Origin: an uncultured Bacteroidaceae bacterium
Lineage (GTDB): Bacteria > Bacteroidota > Bacteroidia > Bacteroidales > Bacteroidaceae
Direction of reading: 5' to 3'
Assembly (NCBI GenBank): GCA_934394435.1
Contig: CAKRRN010000007.1
Coordinates: 16,995-80,994, forward strand
Length of the DNA stretch: 64,000 nt
Shown: positions 1 through 7,635 of the stretch, piece after piece
Layout of the letters: each line of letters opens with the position of its first letter
Numbering within the stretch: the first letter of the stretch is position 1
Notes under the pieces: model-generated
The model's database searches: none
Told to the model about the DNA's origin: nothing
The model's input: only the letters and a program-made list of their open reading frames with translations
Program-made: the position numbers and the translations under genes

Positions 1-409
1 CTACCTGCGACTGCTGAAACTGCCTGCCCCCATACAGGTGGCACTGAAGGAGAAGCAGATCGACATGGGTCACGCACGTGCCCTGCTGGCACTGGACGAC
101 CCAAAGGCACAGTTGCACGTGTTTGAGGAGATGCTCAGACAGGGACTGAGCGTGCGACGCGTGGAGGAGATGGTGAAGGAACTGGCGACGGGCGGCAGCG
201 TGAAGGGTGCTAACGGCAAACGCATTCGTCAGAAGGGGTCTGCGCTGAGCACCGAATACAACGTGCTACGCGACAGCCTGAGCAACTTCTTCCAAACAAA
301 GGTGCAGATGACCTGCTCCGAACGCGGAAAGGGCAAAATCAGCATTCCCTTTGCCAACGAAGCGGAACTGGAGCGCATCATGGAAATATTTGACAGACTA
401 AAGAATTGA
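1..409 (+). CDS. parB: Chromosome partitioning protein ParB, 3' part only
   Basis: C-terminal part of ParB/Spo0J, the parS-binding CTPase clamp of chromosome segregation. The gene is cut by the window start; the frame runs from base 2. Visible are the end of the helix-turn-helix/KorB-like region (QIDMGHARALLAL, a signature of the family), the linker helix GLSVRRVEEMVKEL, and a C-terminal dimerisation segment ending in a helix with ELERIMEIFDRL. The N-terminal CTP-binding domain (GERR motif) lies outside. The next gene begins within its stop codon, and parB-DUF5683-transglycosylase-RSH is a familiar Bacteroidota order, so parA is expected just upstream (inference). Confidence 0.93.
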   Translation, partial: YLRLLKLPAPIQVALKEKQIDMGHARALLALDDPKAQLHVFEEMLRQGLSVRRVEEMVKELATGGSVKGANGKRIRQKGSALSTEYNVLRDSLSNFFQTKVQMTCSERGKGKISIPFANEAELERIMEIFDRLKN

Positions 410-1167
410 AAGCGCAAGGCTCCATATCACTCAAGAGCAGACTGGCCGTATGGATTATGGTGGCATGCTGGTGTGTGGCAGGACACACAATGGCGCAGCA
501 ACCAGTAGGAACGTCTGAGCAACCCCTCAAGGGAGAACCTCAGAAAACCCTCACAGATAGCCTCACGGCGGAGACCATTGGAGAGGAATTCAGAGATAGC
601 TCCGCAACGGCTTCGATGGCAGACAGTCTGATAAAGAAGACTCTGAAAACCAAAGAGAAGCAACTATTCCAGCCAGATCCCATACGGTCGATGTGGCTGG
701 CATTGGTGTTTCCCGGAGGAGGACAGATAAACAACAGGAAATACTGGAAGTTGCCCATTATCTACGGAGGATACTTGGGATGTGCCTACGCACTGACCTG
801 GAACAACCAGATGCTGAAGGACTACTCACAGGCATACCTGGACATCATGGACAGCGACCCCAACACGAAGAGCTACGAGAAGATGCTGCCCATGGGATAC
901 GACATCACAGGCAAGGAAGACCGCTTCAAGGAGATTTTCAAGAACAAGAAGAACCACTTCCGACGCTTCAGAGACATGAGCATATTCGCCTTTGCCGGTG
1001 TGTACCTCATATCTGTGGTAGACGCATACGTAGACGCTGAGCTGTCGTCGTTTGACATCAGTCCTGACCTAAGCCTACACATGGAACCGGGAATGATAGA
1101 AACCTACATGGAGGGCGGACGCTCGCACAAGAAGATTCCTGCCATAAACCTCTGTCTGAACTTCTGA
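406..1167 (+). CDS. DUF5683 domain protein, probable exported membrane protein
   Basis: A 253-residue protein of the DUF5683 family, a Bacteroidota family of unknown function found beside parB. The chosen start is TTG at 406, which overlaps the parB stop (TTGA), giving an n-region with lysines followed by the hydrophobic stretch LAVWIMVACWCVAG and a possible signal cleavage after TMA. The alternative is the ATG at 457, which would cut the signal short. The conserved family core is at about residues 95-135 (SMWLALVFPGGGQINNRKYW, where the membrane-embedded GGGQ loop is typical), with a second hydrophobic segment around 190-207. Function is unknown; the position suggests an envelope role tied to the neighbouring cell-wall enzyme. 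Confidence 0.85.
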   Translation: MKAQGSISLKSRLAVWIMVACWCVAGHTMAQQPVGTSEQPLKGEPQKTLTDSLTAETIGEEFRDSSATASMADSLIKKTLKTKEKQLFQPDPIRSMWLALVFPGGGQINNRKYWKLPIIYGGYLGCAYALTWNNQMLKDYSQAYLDIMDSDPNTKSYEKMLPMGYDITGKEDRFKEIFKNKKNHFRRFRDMSIFAFAGVYLISVVDAYVDAELSSFDISPDLSLHMEPGMIETYMEGGRSHKKIPAINLCLNF

Positions 1168-1219
1168 CAAGACAAGGAGAGGACACACAGGTAGGAAGAA
1201 TGTATAGAGAGAAACAAAC

Positions 1220-2485
1220 ATGAGAAAGATATTACGCAACGCCATGCTGGCAGCAGCCTTCGCGCTGACAGGCATGACACAGGCAGCAGCCCAGGAAGTG
1301 GCTGCCGACACCACATCGAACGCCACAGACGACTCGCTGGTACTGCCCGAAGGCATGGAGACACGCGAGATGGACAGCCTGCTGATGAGCTGGGCTGTGA
1401 GAAACAACCTGTCCTTTGGCGAGGACTGTCACACCACGGGAGAAGTGGTCACCTACGAACCAGAGGTGTACCAGTCGAGACTACGACGGTTGCCCAACGT
1501 GATAGCCATGCCCTACAACGATGTGGTAAGGAAATACATAGACCAATACGGAGGCCGTCTGCGTCGCTCGGTAAGCGTGATGCTGGGGGCTTTCAACTTC
1601 TACGTCCCCATCTTCGAAGAGGCACTTGAGAGCTACCAGATACCTCTGGAGCTGAAATACCTGCCCGTGATAGAAAGCGCACTCAACCCAGGAGCTACAA
1701 GCCGCGTGGGAGCAGCAGGGCTCTGGCAGTTCATGGTGACTACTGGCAAGCAGTACGGACTGGAGGTGACCAGTCTGGTGGACGAGAGACGCGACCCCGT
1801 GAAAGCAAGTTACGCTGCTGCCAGATACCTAAAAGACCTGTACGACATATTCGGGGACTGGACACTGGTGATTGCCAGTTACAACTGTGGGCCTAACAAC
1901 GTGAGCAAGGCCATCAAGCGTGCTGGTGGAGCCACCGACTACTGGAGCATCTATGCCTATCTGCCTCGTGAGACACAAGGCTACGTGCCAGCATTTATCG
2001 CAGCAAACTACATCATGAACTACTACTGCGACCATAATATCTGTCCCGTAAACACCACCCTGCCTGCCACTACCGACACTCTGGTGGTGAACCGCAACGT
2101 GCGCATGGAACGCATAGAGCAAATCTGCGGCATCGCACACGATGAGCTGAAGGCTCTGAACCCCCAATACCGCACAAGCCTCATACCTGGAGAGGCACGA
2201 CCCTGTATCCTACGTATGCCAGGCGACAAGATAAACGCGTTTCTGGGAGCAGGAGACAGCATCTACGTACAGCCAGAGGAGCAGACAAACGTAGTGGAGG
2301 TGGCAGTGAAGGAAACGCCCAAGCGTGCGACACGTAGCTCAAGAAGCCAGACCGTGAGAATACGCAAGGGAGACACCCTGGGAGCCATTGCCCGAAGAAA
2401 CCACACCACGGTGGATAAGATAAAACGTCTGAACGGAATGAGAAGCACCCGTATAAAACCAGGACAGCGAATCAGAGTAAAATAA
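1220..2485 (+). CDS. mltD: Membrane-bound lytic murein transglycosylase D-like protein with LysM
   Basis: A 421-residue secreted lytic transglycosylase that cleaves the MurNAc-GlcNAc bond of peptidoglycan to leave 1,6-anhydro ends. An N-terminal signal peptide (residues 1-25, cleavage near AAA-QE) is followed by the SLT domain. The catalytic glutamate is Glu152 in YLPVIESALNP, followed by the SLT motifs GAAGLWQFM and ASYNCGPNNV. One LysM motif for glycan binding closes the protein (about 377-420: IRKGDTLGAIARRNHTTVDKI). E. coli MltD has two LysM repeats; only one is convincing here. There is no lipobox, so it is probably periplasmic. It sits 52 nt after DUF5683 and 6 nt before the RSH gene, so probably cotranscribed. 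Confidence 0.93.
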   Translation: MRKILRNAMLAAAFALTGMTQAAAQEVAADTTSNATDDSLVLPEGMETREMDSLLMSWAVRNNLSFGEDCHTTGEVVTYEPEVYQSRLRRLPNVIAMPYNDVVRKYIDQYGGRLRRSVSVMLGAFNFYVPIFEEALESYQIPLELKYLPVIESALNPGATSRVGAAGLWQFMVTTGKQYGLEVTSLVDERRDPVKASYAAARYLKDLYDIFGDWTLVIASYNCGPNNVSKAIKRAGGATDYWSIYAYLPRETQGYVPAFIAANYIMNYYCDHNICPVNTTLPATTDTLVVNRNVRMERIEQICGIAHDELKALNPQYRTSLIPGEARPCILRMPGDKINAFLGAGDSIYVQPEEQTNVVEVAVKETPKRATRSSRSQTVRIRKGDTLGAIARRNHTTVDKIKRLNGMRSTRIKPGQRIRVK

Positions 2486-2491
2486 GAAGGT

Positions 2492-4741
2492 ATGGAGCAG
2501 ATGACAAGCAGAGAGCAAGAAGACGCTCGCATGGTGGAAGCGGCTTACAAGCACTTGGTGGACACCTACCTACAGTCAAGACACCGCAAGCACACAGAAA
2601 TCATAGAGAAAGCCTTCAACTTTGCACGACAGGCGCACAAGGGGGTGAGGCGACTTTCTGGAGAGCCATACATCATGCACCCCATAGCGGTGGCACAGAT
2701 CGCCTGTGAGGAAATCGGCCTGGGCAGCACGAGCATCTGCGCTGCGTTGCTCCACGACGTGGTGGAAGACACAGACTATACGGTGGAAGACATCGAGAAT
2801 ATCTTCGGACCCAAGATAGCACAAATCACAGACGGACTGACCAAGATATCTGGAGGAATCTTTGGCGATAAGGCATCGGCACAGGCTGAATCCTTCAAGA
2901 AACTGCTGCTGACGATGAGCGACGACATACGGGTGATACTCATCAAGATATCGGACCGACTGCACAACATGCGCACGCTGGGAAGCCAACTGCCCAACAA
3001 GCAATACAAGATTGCAGGCGAGACGCTATACATCTACGCGCCACTTGCCAACAGACTCGGACTAAACAAGATAAAGGAGGAGCTGGAAGATCTCAGCTTC
3101 AGCTACGAGCACCCCGAAGAATACCGAGACATCAAGCAGAAACTGGCAGACATGAAGGAGCATCTGACCAACATCTTCGACCAGTTTACAGCCCCCATCA
3201 GAGAGAAGCTTGACGCCACAGGACTCAAATACGAAATCAAGGCACGTATCAAGTCGCCCTACAGCATCTGGACCAAGATGCAGAACAAGCATATCGGGTT
3301 TGACGAGATATACGACATACTGGCGGTACGCATCGTATTCCAAAACGAAGGCGTGCAAGACGAGATAGCCGAGTGCTTCCAGATATACGCCATCGCCAGC
3401 AGCATATACAAGCCTCATCCCGAACGGTTCCGCGACTGGCTCTCGCACCCGAAAGCCAACGGATACCAAGCGCTGCACACCACTCTGATGAGCCATACGG
3501 GACAGTGGATAGAGGTGCAGATACGCAGTCAGAGGATGGACGAGATGGCAGAACAGGGATTTGCCGCGCACTGGAAATACAAGGAGGGAAGCAAGACCAG
3601 CGAGGACAGCGAGAACGAACTGGACAAGTGGTTGCACACCATCAAGGAGATACTGGATGACCCACAGCCAAACGCCATCGACTTTCTGGACACCATCAAG
3701 CTCAACCTGTACGCAAGCGAGATATTCGTGGTAACGCCCAAGGGTGACTTCAAGACAATGCCTGCGGACAGCACCGTGCTGGACTTCGCCTTCACCATAC
3801 ACACCTTTTTGGGTACTCACTGTATCGGAGCGAAAGTAAACCACAAGCTGGAACCCATCAGCTATGTGTTGCAAAGCGGTGACCAGGTGGAGATACTGAC
3901 CTCGAAGACCCAAAAGGTGGCAAAGGAATGGATGGACTTTGTGACCACAGCCAAAGCAAAAGGGAAGATACAAGCAGTGCTCCGCCGAGAGGAAAGAGAG
4001 AAGCAGAAGCATGGAGAGGATGTCCTGAACGATTTTTTCCAGGCGCACGACATGGACAGCAACAGCGTGAGTATAGACAAGTTACGCTGTTTCCACAACA
4101 TGTCTACGCGCGATGCCTTCCTGTCTGAAGTGGGTGCAGGAGTAATCACATTGGGCGATGCCGATGTGGCTGTACTAAAGGGGAAAAATCCAGAAAAAGG
4201 AGGATGGAGCAGGTATCTCAACTTCTTCATGCGACACCATACGCCCGAAATTCCCGAAGAACCGAAGGAAGAACCCGTGCCACTGGTAATCGACAAGAAG
4301 AAGCCTCTGATACTGAACGAGGAGACCATCGGACGATACACCATCTGTGACCATTGCCACCCCATCCCAGGTGATGATGTGCTGGGCTACTTTGATGGTA
4401 AGACCAATATCACAATCCATAAACGCCAGTGTGAGATAGCCGCCAAACTGAAAGCAAGTGACGGCAACCATATCTTGGCAGCCAACTGGGACACGCACAA
4501 GAAGCTGTTCTTCCCAGCCACCATACACGTGAACGGCATTGACCACGTGGGCGTATTGCACCAGATAACAGGGGTGCTCTCACAACAGCTCAATGTGAAC
4601 ATACAGCATCTGAACGTGGATACGCACGATGGCATCTTCGAATGTGAGATACGTCTGGGGGTACACGATGTGAACGATGTACAGGATATCTGCCGCGACC
4701 TGAAGCGCATTCCAGAAATAGAGGATGTGGTGAGATTCTGA
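2492..4741 (+). CDS. relA: Bifunctional (p)ppGpp synthetase/hydrolase, RelA/SpoT family
   Basis: A 749-residue long RSH protein controlling the stringent response by making and degrading (p)ppGpp. The hydrolase domain is intact: the HD pair is His88-Asp89 in ALLHDVVEDT, with a preceding HP at IMHPIAVA and DRLHNMRTL further on. The synthetase domain follows (about 230-370; RIKSPYSIWTKM, then a GYQALHTTL-type G-loop). A TGS domain (about 405-466) and a C-terminal ACT domain (about 672-749; HVGVLHQITGVLSQ) complete the standard order. Both catalytic halves look competent, so a SpoT/Rel-type bifunctional enzyme is likelier than a synthetase-only RelA. It starts 6 nt after the mltD stop. Confidence 0.96.
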   Translation: MEQMTSREQEDARMVEAAYKHLVDTYLQSRHRKHTEIIEKAFNFARQAHKGVRRLSGEPYIMHPIAVAQIACEEIGLGSTSICAALLHDVVEDTDYTVEDIENIFGPKIAQITDGLTKISGGIFGDKASAQAESFKKLLLTMSDDIRVILIKISDRLHNMRTLGSQLPNKQYKIAGETLYIYAPLANRLGLNKIKEELEDLSFSYEHPEEYRDIKQKLADMKEHLTNIFDQFTAPIREKLDATGLKYEIKARIKSPYSIWTKMQNKHIGFDEIYDILAVRIVFQNEGVQDEIAECFQIYAIASSIYKPHPERFRDWLSHPKANGYQALHTTLMSHTGQWIEVQIRSQRMDEMAEQGFAAHWKYKEGSKTSEDSENELDKWLHTIKEILDDPQPNAIDFLDTIKLNLYASEIFVVTPKGDFKTMPADSTVLDFAFTIHTFLGTHCIGAKVNHKLEPISYVLQSGDQVEILTSKTQKVAKEWMDFVTTAKAKGKIQAVLRREEREKQKHGEDVLNDFFQAHDMDSNSVSIDKLRCFHNMSTRDAFLSEVGAGVITLGDADVAVLKGKNPEKGGWSRYLNFFMRHHTPEIPEEPKEEPVPLVIDKKKPLILNEETIGRYTICDHCHPIPGDDVLGYFDGKTNITIHKRQCEIAAKLKASDGNHILAANWDTHKKLFFPATIHVNGIDHVGVLHQITGVLSQQLNVNIQHLNVDTHDGIFECEIRLGVHDVNDVQDICRDLKRIPEIEDVVRF

Positions 4742-4775
4742 CCGAAAGACTCGCCACGACAAGAAAAAAAGCCTC

Positions 4776-5252
4776 ATGAAGAAGAAGATACTGTTTGTCT
4801 GCCACGGAAATATCTGCCGCAGCCCAATGGCAGAATTCATAATGAAGAAAATGGTGAAGGATGCCAACCGAGAGGCGGAGTTTGAGATAGACAGCGCAGC
4901 CACCTCGACCGAAGAGGAAGGCAACGACATCTACCCACGGGCGAAATCATGCTTACGTACACACAATATTCCCTTCACCCATAGAGAAGCCAGACAGATA
5001 ACTCATGCCGACTATGACTATTACGACCATATCTATCTGATGGACAACAACAACTATGCATGGATCTCACACCTCATGCCCGACCTCGTATGGCGCACAG
5101 CCTCAGGATGGGCAGACCGGGATGGCAAGATTTCGCTACTCATGGAACTGACAGGGAACACTCGCGATGTGGCAGATCCCTGGTACACAGGTAACTTCGA
5201 AATCACTTATCACGATATCCTGCATGCCCTTTCTCATTTGTTGGCAGAGTGA
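4776..5252 (+). CDS. Low-molecular-weight protein tyrosine phosphatase
   Basis: A 158-residue cytoplasmic LMW-PTP. The P-loop CX5R signature is at residues 9-15 (CHGNICR, followed by SPMAEF), giving nucleophile Cys9 and Arg15. The general acid is Asp134 in the conserved DPWYTG near the C-terminus. Length and layout match stand-alone LMW-PTPs, which dephosphorylate tyrosine kinases or their substrates. No bacterial tyrosine kinase or capsule gene is nearby, so the substrate cannot be guessed from context. It lies 34 nt after the RSH gene in the same direction. Confidence 0.95.
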   Translation: MKKKILFVCHGNICRSPMAEFIMKKMVKDANREAEFEIDSAATSTEEEGNDIYPRAKSCLRTHNIPFTHREARQITHADYDYYDHIYLMDNNNYAWISHLMPDLVWRTASGWADRDGKISLLMELTGNTRDVADPWYTGNFEITYHDILHALSHLLAE

Positions 5253-5268
5253 TTTGATTTTTTATTAC

Positions 5269-5276
5269 TAATTTTG
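5269..5276 (+). promoter_or_regulatory. Candidate -7 box before the flippase-like gene
   Basis: TAATTTTG fits the Bacteroidota -7 consensus TAnnTTTG and lies 26 nt before the ATG of the next gene. The upstream TTG candidates (5238-5243) are spaced 25-28 nt away, longer than ideal, so this is a moderate call. Confidence 0.45.
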
Positions 5277-5301
5277 CAGCGTTTTTTCCACCCAGAATAC
5301 A

Positions 5302-6300
5302 ATGAGCATACGCAAGGTGACGAACTTTTTTGCCAAGGTGGTGCTGCCCATGATGCTGGCAGTGGGCATCCTTTGGTGGATGTATCGCGGGCTACAATGG
5401 GAGCAGCTGGAGCACGTGTTAGACAGCGAGATGTCGTGGACATGGATGCTGCTGAGCATGCCTTTTGGCATCCTGGCTCAAGTGTTGCGCGGCATACGTT
5501 GGCAGCAAGTGATGCGCCCAATGGGAGAGCGTCCGCGTCTGCACACCTGCATCAATGCGGTATTTCTCAGCTATGCCAGTAGTCTGGTGGTGCCTCGTGT
5601 GGGCGAGGTGTTGCGCTGTGGTGTGCTGAAACGCTATGAGGGAACAAACTTCGGACGTTCGGTGGGGACGGTGGTGACAGAGAGAGCTGTAGACATGATA
5701 CTGATTATCCTACTGTCAACAGCCGTATTCCTGTATAAGATACCCGTTTTTCTCACGTTTTTCCATACTACAGGTGTGTCGCTCAACGGGTTTCTCTCGT
5801 CCTTCTCCCCAGCTGGTTGGGCTGTGACGGCAGTCTGTGCACTGTTTCTTATCCTGGGTTCCATATACATGCTGAAACGCATGGGGCTGTTCTCGCGCAC
5901 ACGTTCTGTACTGGAGGACCTTCGTTCGGGACTGCTTTCCGTATGCGAAGTAGATAACGTGACGCTCTTCTTTGCCTACTCCATCGGCATATGGGTCTGC
6001 TATTTCCTCCACTTCTATCTCACCTTCTTCTGTTTTGCATCCACCTCTGGTCTCAGCATGATGGCAGCCATGGTAGCATTTGTGGTGGGCACATTCGCAG
6101 TACTTGTTCCCACCCCCAACGGAGCTGGTCCCTGGCACTTTGCAGTAAAGAGCGTACTGGTGCTATACGGAATCCCCCAAACAGAGAGTGCCATCTTTGT
6201 ACTCATCGTACATACACTGCAGACGTTGCTGGTGGTGCTCCTGGGGCTCTATGCCCTTCTGACCTTAGCCTTCACACCTATGGCAGAAAAACACATATAG
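5302..6300 (+). CDS. Lysylphosphatidylglycerol synthase TM / UPF0104 flippase-like membrane protein
   Basis: A 332-residue polytopic membrane protein of the LPG_synthase_TM family (UPF0104, related to the flippase half of MprF). The family marks are visible: RGIRWQQVMRPMG, then YASSLVVPRVGEVLRCGVLKRYEGTN (the first part matches the conserved ...P.R.GE..R motif), and near the end PTPNGAGPWHFAV. It has about eight hydrophobic segments and no synthase domain. Stand-alone members are thought to move lipids or lipid-linked precursors across the inner membrane; the substrate here is unknown. A 22-bp tandem hairpin repeat begins directly after its stop. Confidence 0.88.
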   Translation: MSIRKVTNFFAKVVLPMMLAVGILWWMYRGLQWEQLEHVLDSEMSWTWMLLSMPFGILAQVLRGIRWQQVMRPMGERPRLHTCINAVFLSYASSLVVPRVGEVLRCGVLKRYEGTNFGRSVGTVVTERAVDMILIILLSTAVFLYKIPVFLTFFHTTGVSLNGFLSSFSPAGWAVTAVCALFLILGSIYMLKRMGLFSRTRSVLEDLRSGLLSVCEVDNVTLFFAYSIGIWVCYFLHFYLTFFCFASTSGLSMMAAMVAFVVGTFAVLVPTPNGAGPWHFAVKSVLVLYGIPQTESAIFVLIVHTLQTLLVVLLGLYALLTLAFTPMAEKHI

Positions 6301-6372
6301 GATACTTGGGCATGTATCCTAAGATACTTGACAAAGTATCCTAAGATACTTGGCGAAGTATCCTAAGATACC
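6299..6372. repeat. Tandem 22-bp palindromic repeat, about 3.3 copies
   Basis: Units of the form GATACTTnnCnnAGTATCCTAA follow one another directly after the flippase-like gene stop. Each unit contains the inverted pair GATACTT / AAGTATC and can form a small hairpin in either strand. The same repeat, also about three units, occurs at 42717-42795, and a decayed single copy is seen near 54372. It may act as a transcript end or mRNA stabiliser, or be a mobile palindromic element. Confidence 0.85.
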
Positions 6373-6434
6373 TACAAGAGGATGTTTTTTCGGTTCGCCC
6401 AACATCACCGATGCAAAAAAAACATTGCATGGGG

Positions 6435-6465
6435 TTGGTCAGCTCAAATAAATTCCATAAGTTTG
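6435..6465 (+). promoter_or_regulatory. Promoter of the leucine-rich secreted protein
   Basis: TTG at 6435-6437, a 20-nt spacer, then TAAGTTTG at 6458-6465: a full match to the Bacteroidota sigma-ABfr consensus. The start codon at 6497 is 31 nt downstream, preceded by an A/C-rich leader without a Shine-Dalgarno sequence. Confidence 0.75.
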
Positions 6466-6496
6466 CCACAAGAATCACAAATCAAGAACTACAACT

Positions 6497-7303
6497 ATGA
6501 AGCACCGTTTATCATCCTTTATGGCTGTGGCATTGTTGGCCATAGGTTCCTTGCAGGCAAAAATAGTGGAAGTGAAAACTGCAGGGACACTCTCCACCCT
6601 ACTCTCAACTGAAGAACAAACGACATGCACATCGCTGACCCTGAAAGGGAAGCTGAACTCAGAGGACATACGTGTACTGCGCAGCATGGCTGGCTATCGT
6701 GAGCAAGAGGGAACCCCTGTGGGACGCTTGGAGGAACTGGACTTGAGCGAAGCCCGACTGGTGAGTTCCAACAAACCCTTTATGACCATTGATGCTGCAC
6801 AAAACCACCTGGTGGGTACTGCCCTGCCAGCACGCATGGTGAGGATGGCACTTGATGACCCTCAGGCAGGAAAGGTTTTGACCATAGGATTTGAAAAGGT
6901 GAAATACAGAATCAGCTCGTATGCCCCATGCTTTATACTGGGTTGCAAGGAGAACGTGCCCTTGCTCTCTGTCACTGCATTGGGGAAAGACTGGGAGCAC
7001 TCTGCTGGCAACTACGCAAGCTTCATGTGGGAGTTGGCAGAAGGTGACTTCTGGTTTGCCAAAGGCATCTCGAAGGAACAGGAAAAGGAACTGAAGAACT
7101 TGGGACTGGAACGCTTCACCGGACATGAACTCCGACAAGAGAACGGGCATTACATACTGGTTGCGATGACCCAAAAGGGTGTCTTCTGCCACGACACATT
7201 CTATGGCTGCACATCCCTACGTACAGTGGTGCTTCCCGATAAAACGAAACTGGACGGAAGCGTAGAGATAAAAGACTGCCCTATAAAATACATACGGAAA
7301 TAA
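6497..7303 (+). CDS. Secreted leucine-rich-repeat-like protein of unknown function
   Basis: A 268-residue protein with a clear signal peptide (MKHRLSSFMAVALLAIGSLQA, cleavage near residue 21). The mature part has the look of Prevotella BspA-like/leucine-rich surface proteins: LTSLTLKGKLN-type strands, LEELDLSEARLV, then a C-terminal FYGCTSLRTVVLPDKTKLDGSVEIKDCP, which is the typical BspA LRR cadence. Only a few repeats are recognisable, so it is a degenerate or short member. There is no obvious catalytic motif and no type IX C-terminal signal. It is monocistronic with its own promoter. Cell-surface or periplasmic binding is a guess from the family. Confidence 0.7.
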   Translation: MKHRLSSFMAVALLAIGSLQAKIVEVKTAGTLSTLLSTEEQTTCTSLTLKGKLNSEDIRVLRSMAGYREQEGTPVGRLEELDLSEARLVSSNKPFMTIDAAQNHLVGTALPARMVRMALDDPQAGKVLTIGFEKVKYRISSYAPCFILGCKENVPLLSVTALGKDWEHSAGNYASFMWELAEGDFWFAKGISKEQEKELKNLGLERFTGHELRQENGHYILVAMTQKGVFCHDTFYGCTSLRTVVLPDKTKLDGSVEIKDCPIKYIRK

Positions 7304-7342
7304 GTCTTTTTTAGCCACAAGTACAAAAAACGGAGCCAAGGA

Positions 7343-7374
7343 TTTGGTCATTTACCAAGAATGTCTTACCTTTG
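7343..7374 (+). promoter_or_regulatory. Promoter of tRNA-Leu
   Basis: TTTG at 7343-7346, exactly 20 nt, TACCTTTG at 7367-7374; the tRNA begins 13 nt later. A textbook Bacteroidota promoter and the best reference for the consensus in this window. Confidence 0.85.
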
Positions 7375-7386
7375 CACCCGTACAAA

Positions 7387-7468
7387 GCCCAGATGGCGGA
7401 ATCGGTAGACGCGCTGGTCTCAAACACCAGTGGGGCAACCCGTGCCGGTTCGACCCCGGCTCTGGGTA
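7387..7468 (+). tRNA. tRNA-Leu (anticodon CAA)
   Basis: Type II tRNA with a long variable arm. The acceptor GCCCAGA pairs with TCTGGGT (first pair G-U), the anticodon stem CTGGT/ACCAG encloses CTCAAAC giving anticodon CAA, and the T arm contains GGTTCGACCCC. The discriminator is A; a full CCA end is not encoded (the genome reads ACAG). It decodes UUG. Confidence 0.95.
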
Positions 7469-7471
7469 CAG

Positions 7472-7512
7472 AAGTAGGTTACCAGTCGTATGATTGATAA
7501 CCTACTTTCTTT
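7472..7512 (+). terminator. Terminator after tRNA-Leu
   Basis: Ten-base-pair stem AAGTAGGTTA (7472-7481) / TAACCTACTT (7498-7507) with a 16-nt loop, followed by a T-rich tail. It directly follows the tRNA and probably ends its transcript. Confidence 0.75.
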
Positions 7513-7635
7513 ATCAGGGGGCACTCAAAAAAAAGCAAAAACAAAGAACAAGCTCTCAGTAATCCTGGGGATCGTAACAGGAGGCCATTTATTCCGATGA
7601 GCCATCAGCTGGTCCACGGACAACCACTTACAAAT

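Noticed and set aside
3062..4048. 328-codon minus-strand frame inside the RSH gene
   Set aside because: Shadow of a conserved gene; the sequence has an unnatural Leu/Val/His-rich composition.
6299..6372. Tandem repeats read as a CRISPR array
   Set aside because: Units are contiguous without unique spacers and no cas genes are near.
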